A DNA stretch of 26,656 nt from Psychrobacillus sp040274765 (GCA_040274765.1 JBEMAY010000043.1:1-26656), one strand, 5' to 3'; counted from the stretch's first letter, positions 7,143 through 15,537 are shown. Program-made: numbers and translations. Notes: generated by a model not told the origin, from the letters alone.

Positions 7143-7183
7143 TTTTTTGATAAAAATATACTTAATAAATTTTTATCAAAAAA
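7143..7183. repeat. Perfect 15-bp AT-rich inverted repeat upstream of the MerR promoter
   Basis: TTTTTTGATAAAAAT at 7143-7157 is exactly complementary to 7169-7183, with an 11-nt spacer. It sits in the divergent gap between the MerR promoter and the MCP promoter. It could be a second operator, an UP-like curved element or a terminator remnant. Confidence 0.6.
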
Positions 7184-7216
7184 TTACAGTTATCAATAAT
7201 TTCCCATTAACACACT

Positions 7217-7243
7217 TCAAATACCTCCACTAATAGCCGATAA
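7217..7243 (+). promoter_or_regulatory. SigD-like promoter of the chemoreceptor gene
   Basis: TCAA at 7217-7220, a 15-bp spacer, and GCCGATAA at 7236-7243. The Bacillus SigD consensus is TAAA-N15-GCCGATAT, so 3/4 and 7/8 positions match. SigD drives motility and chemoreceptor genes, which fits the gene 38 nt downstream. Confidence 0.6.
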
Positions 7244-7281
7244 AAACGAGGTGATTATATTTATGGGAAAGAAGGCAGCTT

Positions 7282-8970
7282 ATGAGTATCGGAAAAAAGT
7301 TAAACATCGCTTTTATCGTCATTATTGTTTTATTATTAATTTCTACTGTAACAGCTATGCTTACATCTGCTAATGTGGAATCTAAGGTGGATGAGGCTCT
7401 TAATTATAGAGTCACCCAATTACGAGTAATTGACGAGATTCGTTTTGGCATTGGAATGCAGGGACAATATTCTCAAGAATTGTTAATCGATAATTCTCCG
7501 GAAACGAAGGAGCAGCTTGAATATTATATCCAGTATGTGGATGAGCAAATTGCTCAAATGGCTTCTCTTGCAAACTCTAAAACAATGAAAGCTTATGTAG
7601 AGGAGATTTATGTTTATAAAAATGAGTTCAATGAAGCATCTGATATATATTTGGAGTATGCGAAAACTGGTGTTATTAGCTCTGGATCAAGAATTCTAAA
7701 GGACCGAATTACTCCCGCTAACGATGGTATATTAGAAGTTGCACAAAAAATGCTTGATTTTCAAGATAATGAATTGAAAAAAATCTCTCAAGAAACAGAT
7801 CGTGCCATGACTCTATCCAACATTGTAGCTATTGTTATGTTGATATTTGTTTTGCTAAATGGAGTTCTCCTTATGTGGTTCACTCGTAAGCAAATCTCTA
7901 ATCCGTTAATAAAAATGGTAGACGCAGCAGAAATAATTGCAACTGGAGATTTATCGGGGGAAGACTTGAAATACTCTTCCAACGATGAGATTGGAAAGCT
8001 GGCTACAGCTACTAATCAAATGAAAAATAATCTTCAAACGTTACTTAAACGAATCCATGAAAATTCGGAGCATCTAAGTGCTGCTGCTGAAGAGTTATCC
8101 GCAAGCACTGAAGAGGTAACCGCTTCTACAAATGAAATGGCTCACCGAGCTAATGACACTTTAGAAGCCTCGTCTTCCGCTGCCCAGTCGGCCAATGAAA
8201 GTTCACGAGCTATGGAAGAGACTGCCACTGGAGTTCAACGCATTGCAGAATCGACACAGCACTTATACGACAACTCGAACCAAACTTATCAAACCGCACT
8301 GGCTGGAGGTAAAATTATTCAACAGGCAAGTGAACAGATGAACACCATAAATCATTCCTCAGAGATGATGAATAATTTAGTTCAAAAACTAAGTAAACAA
8401 ACCTTGGAAATTGAAAATATAACTAATGTCATTACGAATATTACAGAGCAGACTAACTTACTAGCACTTAATGCGGCGATTGAAGCAGCACGAGCTGGCG
8501 AGCATGGGAAAGGATTTGCAGTTGTTGCAGACGAGGTTCGTAAGCTTGCTGAGGAATCTAGACAATCCGCCAACCAAATTGTGGATTTGATCAAGGATAT
8601 CAAACTAGATACAGGCAATGTAGAAAAAGCAGCTGAGGAATCAGTAGAATCTGTAACAGTTGGAGTGAAGATTATTGGAGATGCCGGCCATGCTTTTCAA
8701 GAAATCGTTACTGCAGTAGAACAGATGAACGTTCAAATTGAAGAGATTTCAGCTACTTCTGAGGAAATTTCTGCTTCTGCTGAACAAGTTTCTGCTTCTG
8801 CCATGGAAATCGCTAACGGGGCTACTAATGCTTCCTCCAATGTGGAAGGTATTGCTGCTGTTATTGAGGAACAGACTGCTACCATGGAACAGGTCAGCGG
8901 TGTAGCAGTTGAGCTTTCACAAAATGCACAGGACTTGCAAGAGGAAATAAATAAATTTAAGCTAGCATAA
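7282..8970 (+). CDS. Methyl-accepting chemotaxis protein (transducer)
   Basis: 562 aa. Transmembrane helix 1 (about 7-29) is followed by an extracytoplasmic all-helical sensor of about 150 residues (4HB-MCP type). Then come transmembrane helix 2 (about 177-199), HAMP (about 200-252), and a long coiled-coil signalling domain with the CheA/CheW-contact hairpin at about 389-428 (NAAIEAARAGEHGKGFAVV). Ala/Ser/Glu-rich flanks such as EELSASTEEVTAS are typical adaptation regions. The ligand is not predictable. ATG 7282 is preceded by AAGAAGG. A better ribosome site (GAGGTGA) precedes an out-of-frame ATG at 7263 that opens a 36-codon frame across the start. Monocistronic, with a SigD-like promoter; no other chemotaxis genes are here. 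Confidence 0.95.
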   Translation: MSIGKKLNIAFIVIIVLLLISTVTAMLTSANVESKVDEALNYRVTQLRVIDEIRFGIGMQGQYSQELLIDNSPETKEQLEYYIQYVDEQIAQMASLANSKTMKAYVEEIYVYKNEFNEASDIYLEYAKTGVISSGSRILKDRITPANDGILEVAQKMLDFQDNELKKISQETDRAMTLSNIVAIVMLIFVLLNGVLLMWFTRKQISNPLIKMVDAAEIIATGDLSGEDLKYSSNDEIGKLATATNQMKNNLQTLLKRIHENSEHLSAAAEELSASTEEVTASTNEMAHRANDTLEASSSAAQSANESSRAMEETATGVQRIAESTQHLYDNSNQTYQTALAGGKIIQQASEQMNTINHSSEMMNNLVQKLSKQTLEIENITNVITNITEQTNLLALNAAIEAARAGEHGKGFAVVADEVRKLAEESRQSANQIVDLIKDIKLDTGNVEKAAEESVESVTVGVKIIGDAGHAFQEIVTAVEQMNVQIEEISATSEEISASAEQVSASAMEIANGATNASSNVEGIAAVIEEQTATMEQVSGVAVELSQNAQDLQEEINKFKLA

Positions 8971-9005
8971 AAATGCTGCCGGAACTTTATTCCGGCAGCA
9001 TTTTT
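8969..9005 (+). terminator. Bidirectional terminator between MCP and SEC-C genes
   Basis: A perfect 16-bp stem (AAAAATGCTGCCGGAA with its complement) and 5-nt loop, followed by further T residues. The stem overlaps the MCP stop codon. The A-tract makes it functional for the opposing gene ending at 9031 as well. Confidence 0.9.
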
Positions 9006-9030
9006 TATTTAAATGGCTATGCTTAACATT

Positions 9031-10185
9031 TCATTTCCCACAACACTTCTTATATTTTTTTCCACTACCACAAGGACAGGAATCATTTCTACCTACCTTA
9101 TCGCTTACTACTGGCTGAGGTGCTTGTGCTTGTTGCTCTTGTTCGAATTCTATGACATTTTGTTCGGCAATTTGTTTCCACTCTTCCATAGATGGATGGG
9201 AACGTCCCATTACTGTATAAAACGCATAAAGCGTTTGTTCTAGATCAATTAACCCTCCATGATATCCGTTATGGAGATAATCCTCTATCAGTGGAAAGGC
9301 TTGCTCTGTTAAATGGGCTGTTAACGATTCGATAACCGTCTCTTTACCACTCTCATCTAATTTATCGTAGCTTTTTATCAGCACTTCTATTGCTTTTTCA
9401 GTTTTTGTTTCTTTTAAAATACTTGCAGCATAAATACACGTCTCATTGTTCATTGCATATGGTGTAACCGCCTCTACGACATCGTCTGATTGAAAGCTAC
9501 TTAATGCTACTGCCAATTCTTCTAAAAGAATATCTTCATCTCTGTCTAATAGGGATACAAGCGTAGGTATATATTCGTTTAACTGTAAAAGGCCTACCGC
9601 TCTTACTGCTAAAATACCAAACACCGAGAAAAACGTTTCCCCTTGTTCTTGCTGAAGGGTCTCCTCTACTTCCTGTTTCCCAAAGCTGCCAATCTCAATA
9701 AGTCGCCCAAGCAGCTTTTTCGACTTCTGGAATTCAAGTGCATTAAAGCCATCACGATTAACATTTTCTACAACTGACTCATACGTTTTACAAAGTGTAT
9801 CCTCGCTTGCCTCCAACAGTAGCTTGTTGAAATCAGTATACTCCGTTCCTATATAGGGAGTAAGCTGTTCTGCTTTGTCTACTAGAACTCGTGAAGGAAG
9901 GTTCATGACATACTGAAGGACTAGATGTCTTTTCAATTTTTTTACCTTTTGGAGGAGCTTCATCAGAATCGGGAACGTTTCTTCTGTAACGTTATTTTCT
10001 TGTCCCCAGACTAGAATGGTGTCTCTTTCTTTTTCATCAGCATGTAGCGCATTGGTAAGTTGTTCGTTTACCACCTTACTAGGCGTAAATGGAAATTCAT
10101 TCAGTACATACGATGCAAATTCTCTGACCAATCTCTCTTCATGATTGATAAGGGGGGTTACTTTGTTTAAGAATGATTGACTCAT
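9031..10185 (-). CDS. Helical-repeat (HEAT-like) protein with C-terminal SEC-C motif
   Basis: 384 aa, soluble. Most of the protein is a chain of amphipathic helix pairs of the HEAT/armadillo kind, for example NEYIPTLVSLLDRDEDILLEELAVAL and CIYAASILKETKTEKAIEVLIKS split across residues about 190-290. Such a scaffold binds other proteins. The tail carries SEC-C (RNDSCPCGSGKKYKKCCGK), a zinc-binding motif shared with SecA. The ATG at 10185 is chosen since AAGGAGG lies 8 nt upstream; a longer in-frame ATG at 10269 has no ribosome site. No operon partner. Likely a protein-interaction or quality-control adaptor, by inference from domain type only. Confidence 0.8.
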   Translation of the reverse strand: MSQSFLNKVTPLINHEERLVREFASYVLNEFPFTPSKVVNEQLTNALHADEKERDTILVWGQENNVTEETFPILMKLLQKVKKLKRHLVLQYVMNLPSRVLVDKAEQLTPYIGTEYTDFNKLLLEASEDTLCKTYESVVENVNRDGFNALEFQKSKKLLGRLIEIGSFGKQEVEETLQQEQGETFFSVFGILAVRAVGLLQLNEYIPTLVSLLDRDEDILLEELAVALSSFQSDDVVEAVTPYAMNNETCIYAASILKETKTEKAIEVLIKSYDKLDESGKETVIESLTAHLTEQAFPLIEDYLHNGYHGGLIDLEQTLYAFYTVMGRSHPSMEEWKQIAEQNVIEFEQEQQAQAPQPVVSDKVGRNDSCPCGSGKKYKKCCGK

Positions 10186-10311
10186 TAGAATTCCTCCTTT
10201 GATACTATCAATATACTTCCTTTTAGTAGATAAATGCAACTGACCAATTAATTTCTGCAGGACTACCAAACTAAAATACTTTTTACCGAAATACGTAATA
10301 CCAGAATAGCG

Positions 10312-10355
10312 AGAAGCTGCTCCTTTTTAAAATTCTTAGGGTAGGAGCAGCTTCT
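10312..10355 (-). terminator. Probable terminator of the VanW/PstS-like operon
   Basis: A 13-bp perfect stem (AGAAGCTGCTCCT at 10312-10324 and its complement at 10343-10355) with an 18-nt AT-rich loop, 8 nt past the stop at 10363. The U-tract is poor on both sides, so efficiency is uncertain. Confidence 0.5.
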
Positions 10356-10362
10356 TCGAAAT

Positions 10363-11535
10363 TTATTTCATTAATGGGACGTAACCAGTTTTCTCAACCA
10401 GCTCCTGACCCTGAGGAGATAGAATCCATTCTATAAACTCATCAACATGAGGATTATCCGTATTAGTAGTCACTATATAAAATTCAGATGCAATCGGATA
10501 CTGGTTGTTACGAATATTTTCTTTTGTAGGTGCAGTTCCGTTTATATTTAATAGTTTAATCTGATCGTTCTTCACCATTTCGTTCGAATAAAATCGGAAG
10601 GTATACCCAATTGCATTTTTATAATTTTTGTATTGAGCTACCTCTTCAATAATCCCACCCATTCCACTGACAATATCTTCAGTCGGTGCTTCCATTAAAG
10701 GAGTTTCTCCCATTAGATTTTCTAAAGCGGTTTGACTACCACTGCCTTCGGGACGCTGGAATGCTCGTATAGAATCGTCGCTTCCCCCGACATTCTGCCA
10801 ATTCTTAATGTTCCCTGAGTATATATCCTGGATTTGCTGAAGGCTGAGCTCGTCTACCTCATTTTTTTGGTGGACGAAGAACACGAATGCTTCTCTTCCA
10901 ATCGGTGTAAGCTTAAGCTCCACACCATTACGCTTTGCATGATTGATTTGCCCCTTAGAGGGACCAGCAACAAAGATCATATCCACTTTACCTTCGATCA
11001 AATTATTGTATGCATCAGGGGTAGTGTTTACCATGACTTCACTGGAGCTTGGCTCATAAGTTTTTTTCGGATAAACCGCTTGAACAAAAGAAGCATACAA
11101 AGGATACAAAGCCGTTGCTCCGTCCAATCTGGGTAAGTCCTCCGTAATTTTAAGAGTAGACTCTTCATCTAGTGTTGCAATCTTTAAATGCCCCTCGAAT
11201 GGTTGGTAATCCCATACATTAATTTCTGCCTCTACTGCAGGAATGCTATTTTCATATATTTTTTTAACTGGAGAAATTGCACTAATTGCTAAGGTAATTC
11301 CCATTATCCCTAAAAACCAGAGCTTTCTTTTTTTAGTAGTGAAAAAAATAAACAAATGGAAGAGGTAAAATAAATACAGTACAATAGCTCCAGTAATTAA
11401 TAGTGAAACATAATGCATGTTACCAGTTAAAGCAAGAAAAAAAAATAGGAGTGAGGTTATGAAAATCGCACATATTAGGCCGAATACTCCGTATAATATT
11501 TTATCGCTCAAGGATTTTGGTTTTATTTCATCCAA
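10363..11535 (-). CDS. Membrane-tethered PstS-like phosphate-binding protein
   Basis: 390 aa. It has three transmembrane helices (about 15-37, 42-65, 72-90) instead of a signal peptide or lipobox, then a periplasmic-binding-protein-like domain facing outside. The domain has PstS hallmarks: LPRLDGATALYPLYASF at about 134 (DGATA loop), RPEGSGSQTALE (phosphate loop), and the end EFIEWILSPQGQELVEKTGY. No PstC/PstA/PstB genes are nearby, so it may sense or capture phosphate or another oxyanion rather than feed a local transporter. The start is TTG at 11535 with AGGAG (overlapping the upstream stop) about 10 nt before. It lies 12 nt behind the VanW gene, so the two form an operon. Confidence 0.85.
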   Translation of the reverse strand: MDEIKPKSLSDKILYGVFGLICAIFITSLLFFFLALTGNMHYVSLLITGAIVLYLFYLFHLFIFFTTKKRKLWFLGIMGITLAISAISPVKKIYENSIPAVEAEINVWDYQPFEGHLKIATLDEESTLKITEDLPRLDGATALYPLYASFVQAVYPKKTYEPSSSEVMVNTTPDAYNNLIEGKVDMIFVAGPSKGQINHAKRNGVELKLTPIGREAFVFFVHQKNEVDELSLQQIQDIYSGNIKNWQNVGGSDDSIRAFQRPEGSGSQTALENLMGETPLMEAPTEDIVSGMGGIIEEVAQYKNYKNAIGYTFRFYSNEMVKNDQIKLLNINGTAPTKENIRNNQYPIASEFYIVTTNTDNPHVDEFIEWILSPQGQELVEKTGYVPLMK

Positions 11536-11547
11536 TTCTACCAGCTC

Positions 11548-12363
11548 CTAATCCTTAGATGTCGTTAACATTGGCTCATACATCATGATTGCATGGTTTT
11601 GAGTAATGAACTCATCGTCTATTAACTCTTTCTGCACATCATAGACTCTTCTATAAATACTATTATGTCTAACGTAGCCACCCCAATATTCCAAAGAAAT
11701 CAAATGATCCTTTTCATATACCTCATAATTTCTAGTATCAGGATTATCTGCTCTCCATTCTCCGACTAAATGAGTATCCGTTACATACAATACTAATTGA
11801 TACGGCTGATTCGTATCATTGTGTATTTGCAAATCGAGGTAGTTATATGCACATGTGGCACCACTTCCAAACGGTTGACTTCGATTAGAGTCCGGAAATA
11901 CATCATAGCTATGTCGGTACCTCTCCGTTACCTTAAGTGGTGTATGTAATGTAATCCAGTAAATAAGATTCGATAGCTGACATAGCCCCCCGCCTATTCC
12001 TACTGTAACTTTGCCAAAATGCAAGATCATGCCTTCGACGTAACCCTTTCTCTTACTCGTGTTTCCTATTAATCTCCAATAGGATAATGTTTCACCTGGC
12101 TGCACAATGACTCCATTTATTTCCTTAATAGCTATTTTAAGATTAGTAACCTTGTTGTGTTGCAGCCACATATCTACATCCTTTAGCTCACGAAGCAAAA
12201 GCGTTTGATGAGTCGCAATAACTTCAGGCTTTCTTGTTTGTTCCTTTTTTAAAGCAAACTTTTTCTTTCCCGTGTACCAATCCATATAACGCTTCATACG
12301 AAAATACTTTTTTCCAAGGTAAATACGTAGCGGACTTCGCTCTTTTGGTTTAAGTGATTCCAT
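11548..12363 (-). CDS. VanW family protein
   Basis: 271 aa with the VanW domain at about 85-200: the entry motif VIVQPGETLSYWRLIG, GGGLCQLSNLIYW (the conserved GGGxCQ core), RHSHD-like RHSYDVFPD and SGATCAYNYLDL. VanW is an accessory protein of some vancomycin-resistance clusters. Its distant relatives are common in spore-formers, and their biochemical role is unsettled. No vanA/H/X ligase genes are here, so resistance should not be inferred. The N-terminus is basic (KKYFRMKRYMDWYTGKKK) without a signal peptide. ATG at 12363 has GGAAGGGG upstream. Co-transcribed with the tethered PstS-like protein, which suggests a joint cell-surface role. Confidence 0.9.
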   Translation of the reverse strand: MESLKPKERSPLRIYLGKKYFRMKRYMDWYTGKKKFALKKEQTRKPEVIATHQTLLLRELKDVDMWLQHNKVTNLKIAIKEINGVIVQPGETLSYWRLIGNTSKRKGYVEGMILHFGKVTVGIGGGLCQLSNLIYWITLHTPLKVTERYRHSYDVFPDSNRSQPFGSGATCAYNYLDLQIHNDTNQPYQLVLYVTDTHLVGEWRADNPDTRNYEVYEKDHLISLEYWGGYVRHNSIYRRVYDVQKELIDDEFITQNHAIMMYEPMLTTSKD

Positions 12364-12476
12364 TACCTGCTTCCCCTTCCTAAAAAGTAGTATATAAACA
12401 ATAATAGACTAACTATTCAGAAATAAGAAGTAGCTTTGAGAAAAACCGATTGCTCCTAGTTACAAGATGAACATAT

Positions 12477-12503
12477 AAAAACCACCTGTCAAAGGTGGTT
12501 TTT
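12477..12503 (-). terminator. Terminator of the YvbH-like gene
   Basis: AAAAACCACCT at 12477-12487 pairs perfectly with AGGTGGTTTTT at 12493-12503 around a 5-nt loop, overlapping the stop codon at 12502-12504. T residues follow on the minus strand. Confidence 0.8.
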
Positions 12504-13116
12504 AGGCATTAATAAATAATTCAAAAACGTCCTTGAAGTCTTTTTTCATATATTTGTCTTTTTGCTCAAGCATCCAGTTAGTGGAGAACTGAGTAATAGC
12601 TTCGAATGATGATAGTGGATTAATCTCTTTACTTTCCATTTTACCAACCGATTGAGCTGCATAGCCTAAGCTATTTTGAGCAATATCAAATTTCTTTTTG
12701 TTGTCTAGCATTTGGGTAGAAATAGTATGGATTGCCTTATAAAGATCTTTGATTTCTGTAGCAAATTTTTTATGAATATCTATACTTAATGGTACATTTC
12801 CAATCGTGAACTTAATCTCCATGTCTAAATCGATAGTTCCCGCTGTTTCTAGTGCAACTTCGGTGATTGGATAGTAAGCATAATCATAGCGACGAAGCGT
12901 TCTTTTCTTACTAATAGCATTTTCTCCATCGACATGAATCAGCGCTAGATTTGTAAAGCAGTATTCATCTGATTTAGTTTTAATCAGAAAGTAAACTACC
13001 TCTCCTGCCTCATGCATAACAAAATCGTCAGATTCTGTTTTATCAAAATCAGCTTTTGATACGACAACTCCAATATCAGAAATACCTAATGCATCTGATG
13101 CTAGCTTTTTAAACAT
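12502..13116 (-). CDS. PH-domain protein with YvbH-like oligomerisation domain
   Basis: 204 aa, soluble. The first about 125 residues form a bacterial pleckstrin-homology fold of alternating strands (EVVYFLIKTKSDEYCFTNLALIHVDG, then RRYDYAYYPITEVALE, split by loops). The rest is helical (DLYKAIHTISTQ, ITQFSTNWMLEQKDKYMKKDF) and matches the YvbH-like C-terminal oligomerisation region of Bacillus. These proteins are thought to form rings at the membrane; the function is not established. The ATG at 13116 has AAGGAGG 8 nt upstream. Monocistronic, divergent from the M28 peptidase. Confidence 0.83.
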   Translation of the reverse strand: MFKKLASDALGISDIGVVVSKADFDKTESDDFVMHEAGEVVYFLIKTKSDEYCFTNLALIHVDGENAISKKRTLRRYDYAYYPITEVALETAGTIDLDMEIKFTIGNVPLSIDIHKKFATEIKDLYKAIHTISTQMLDNKKKFDIAQNSLGYAAQSVGKMESKEINPLSSFEAITQFSTNWMLEQKDKYMKKDFKDVFELFINA

Positions 13117-13239
13117 CTAATCGACCTCCTTAAAGTAACTTTATCCCATCGTAATCCATTCTATTCATAAAGAAAAGTGGTAAGAATTATTATTTTTTGA
13201 TAATATTAATTTCTAAATGGGATGAAAGGAATGTGATAC

Positions 13240-15387
13240 ATGAAAAGAATAACAACAAGAATAGCTCTAACTATTCTGGTGGGACTTGCCCTAACAGGCT
13301 GCTCGGACAAAGAGGTTAAAGAGGAAGATGAAAAAGTAAAGGATGGAGTAATTGATCAATTACAGGATGACTACTTATCATCTGTTGATGTGAATTATGC
13401 TTATGAATTTACTAAAAGCTTAGAAGAGTTTAAAACAAATGAAAAGCTTGGATACCGAACTGCCGGTTCAGAGGCTGAGCTTAAGACCGGTGAAAAAATC
13501 GGACAAGAAATGGAGAAAATCGGTCTGACCGAAGTAACAAAGGACGAGTTTACTTTAGATACTTGGACATTTGAAAAAGCCGACTTAACGTTTACGGACG
13601 AAAATGGTAAAGAGCATTTAGCAGTTCTTGGCGGCTACCAGGTTAACTTCAATACAAATGGAGTCAAGGAATACGATATTGTTTACGCTGGCAAGGCAAC
13701 AGCCGAGGATTTAGAAGGTCTCGACATTGAAGGAAAGCTCGTGTTAATAGACATTAATCAGCGTGAGGAATGGTGGATTAATTACCCTGCCTATCAAGCA
13801 CACGTGAAAGGTGCGGCAGGAGTTATTGCTATACAGGAAGCTGGTTATGGTGAGGTGTCTCCAGATGCACTGAATGCACAGGATATTTGTGGACCAGAAG
13901 ATGCGCCTGCATTTTCCATGTCCCAAACAGATGGGAATAAGTTAAAGAAATCATTGGAAGCTAGTGAGACAGGCTCCATAAAAGTTAAATTTGATGCAAA
14001 ATCTACCGTTGAAATGGACGGCAAATCCTACAATTATTACGGTAAAATAGTTGGGAAGGACCCGGATTCCTATATTATCCTATCTGCGCATTATGATTCC
14101 TATTTCACAGGCTTTCAGGATGATCATGCAGCTATAGGATTGATGATGGGAGTAGCAAAAGGGCTGATCGATAGCGGCTACCAACCGGAAAAAACGATTA
14201 TCTTTAATGCACTTGCTGCGGAAGAGTGGGGAGTTTCAAACTCTCGCTATGACTGGTCCACTGGCGCATACAATCAAATATTCAACATCCATCCAGAATG
14301 GGCTGGAAAAGCATTTGCCAATATGAACTTTGAATTACCAGCTTATGAGCATACGACACAAGACGAAATTCGTGCTACTTACGAATTGAACAATTACCTT
14401 ACAGAATTCTCTAAAGAGGTTCCAGCTATAGAGGGTGTTTATAAGGATGGAATTTCTGTTGTATCTCCATTGCGAACTTGGTCAGATGATTTTTCCTTTA
14501 ATATTGCTGGAGTTCCTGCTCTACGCAATGATTTCCAAGATAGCGATTTTATGCGTTCTCATTACCATTCTCAATTTGATACTGAAGAAACGTATAATGA
14601 GGAAGCTTTTAAATTCCACTTGAATTTATATGGTCTCCTAACTATGCATTATGATAAAACAGCTGTGGTTCCTTTAGACTTTAACACTCGTTTGGAAGCT
14701 ATGAAAGAAACAATTGACGAAAATGTCTTTGAACAAGCGGAAGTATCTAAGGATGAGCTGGTCGAGGAAATTGACAATGTACTGGATACAACAAAAGAAG
14801 TAAATAAAAAAGTTGCAAAGATTAATGAAGACTACTTAAATGCGATAGCTAAAGATGACCAAGCTGCTGCTAAAAAGCTTTATAACGAAAGCCGTCAGCT
14901 TAATAAGGATTTATTAGCAGCATTCAAGCATGCTGAGGACAGCTTCACTCGTCTTACTTGGGAGGATGTTGTGATATTCCCACACGAGCATGCCCAAAAT
15001 AATATAAATAATTTAGCTCTGTCTATTGAAGCGTTAGAAGATGGGGATCTTGCTACACCTCTAGACGAATATTTATGGAATATCGATAATAACTGGTATG
15101 CCTATGATTTTGATCAAGAAGTATTTGATTATTTCACAGACTACGTGATAGAAGCACCTGCGGAACAGCTTATGTGGGGTGCTGGAAGAATTGTTGGTCA
15201 TGAAGATTTGTACGAAGTCATCCATTCGCTTAAAGAAAAAAGCGACACAGCAGACGCTGACTTAACAGAAGAGATTGACTCACTCAAACAATCATTAACC
15301 AATCAAAAAGCTTTACTAAAAACAACTACAACGGATCAAGTTGCTGACTTAAGAGAGCTTGGCAGACAGCTAGAAAATATGAAGTAA
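13240..15387 (+). CDS. Lipoprotein M28-family zinc aminopeptidase with PA insert
   Basis: 715 aa. A lipoprotein signal peptide ends in the lipobox LTGC, with Cys21 as lipid anchor. A PA-type protease-associated domain follows (about 135-240). Then comes the M28 catalytic core: SAHYDSYFTGFQDDHAA (about 283-299, zinc His and Asp), ALAAEEWG (about 324-331, catalytic and zinc Glu) and HYHSQFDTEE (about 441-450, zinc His). The last 220 residues are an acidic helical extension absent from minimal family members such as YwaD-like peptidases. It should act outside the membrane on peptides or N-terminal residues. ATG at 13240 has AAAGGA upstream. Single gene with its own strong terminator. Confidence 0.93.
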   Translation: MKRITTRIALTILVGLALTGCSDKEVKEEDEKVKDGVIDQLQDDYLSSVDVNYAYEFTKSLEEFKTNEKLGYRTAGSEAELKTGEKIGQEMEKIGLTEVTKDEFTLDTWTFEKADLTFTDENGKEHLAVLGGYQVNFNTNGVKEYDIVYAGKATAEDLEGLDIEGKLVLIDINQREEWWINYPAYQAHVKGAAGVIAIQEAGYGEVSPDALNAQDICGPEDAPAFSMSQTDGNKLKKSLEASETGSIKVKFDAKSTVEMDGKSYNYYGKIVGKDPDSYIILSAHYDSYFTGFQDDHAAIGLMMGVAKGLIDSGYQPEKTIIFNALAAEEWGVSNSRYDWSTGAYNQIFNIHPEWAGKAFANMNFELPAYEHTTQDEIRATYELNNYLTEFSKEVPAIEGVYKDGISVVSPLRTWSDDFSFNIAGVPALRNDFQDSDFMRSHYHSQFDTEETYNEEAFKFHLNLYGLLTMHYDKTAVVPLDFNTRLEAMKETIDENVFEQAEVSKDELVEEIDNVLDTTKEVNKKVAKINEDYLNAIAKDDQAAAKKLYNESRQLNKDLLAAFKHAEDSFTRLTWEDVVIFPHEHAQNNINNLALSIEALEDGDLATPLDEYLWNIDNNWYAYDFDQEVFDYFTDYVIEAPAEQLMWGAGRIVGHEDLYEVIHSLKEKSDTADADLTEEIDSLKQSLTNQKALLKTTTTDQVADLRELGRQLENMK

Positions 15388-15395
15388 AGTGTTAG

Positions 15396-15434
15396 AAAGA
15401 GGCACAAGACTATGGGATAGTCTTGTGCCTCTTT
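15396..15434 (+). terminator. Terminator of the M28 peptidase gene
   Basis: A perfect 17-bp stem (AAAGAGGCACAAGACTA and its complement at 15396-15412 and 15418-15434) with loop TGGGA and a T-run after it, 8 nt past the stop. Confidence 0.92.
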
Positions 15435-15440
15435 TACATG

Positions 15441-15524
15441 AATCGGTCGGTTTTCGTTCATAATCGGTCGGTTCTCACTCATAATCGGTCGGTTCTCCCC
15501 GATAATCGGTCGGTTCCTCAATTA
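15441..15524. repeat. 21-bp tandem repeat array A (4 units)
   Basis: Four head-to-tail 21-nt units start at 15441, 15462, 15483 and 15504, each opening with AATCGGTCGGTT followed by a variable 9-nt tail. It sits between the peptidase terminator and the stop of the dehydrogenase gene. On the minus strand it reads as repeated ENRPIMS heptapeptides, an artefact of the 21-nt period. Array B at 24771-24886 is the same family in the opposite orientation. Confidence 0.93.
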
Positions 15525-15537
15525 TTTGCCCAATGGC

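Noticed and set aside
10363..12363. Vancomycin-resistance cluster
   Set aside because: Only a VanW-family gene is present; ligase, dehydrogenase and dipeptidase genes (vanA/H/X) and a VanRS pair are absent.
15336..15521. Reading frame with ENRPIMS heptapeptide repeats on the minus strand
   Set aside because: Artefact of the 21-nt array period; no ribosome site and no family resemblance.
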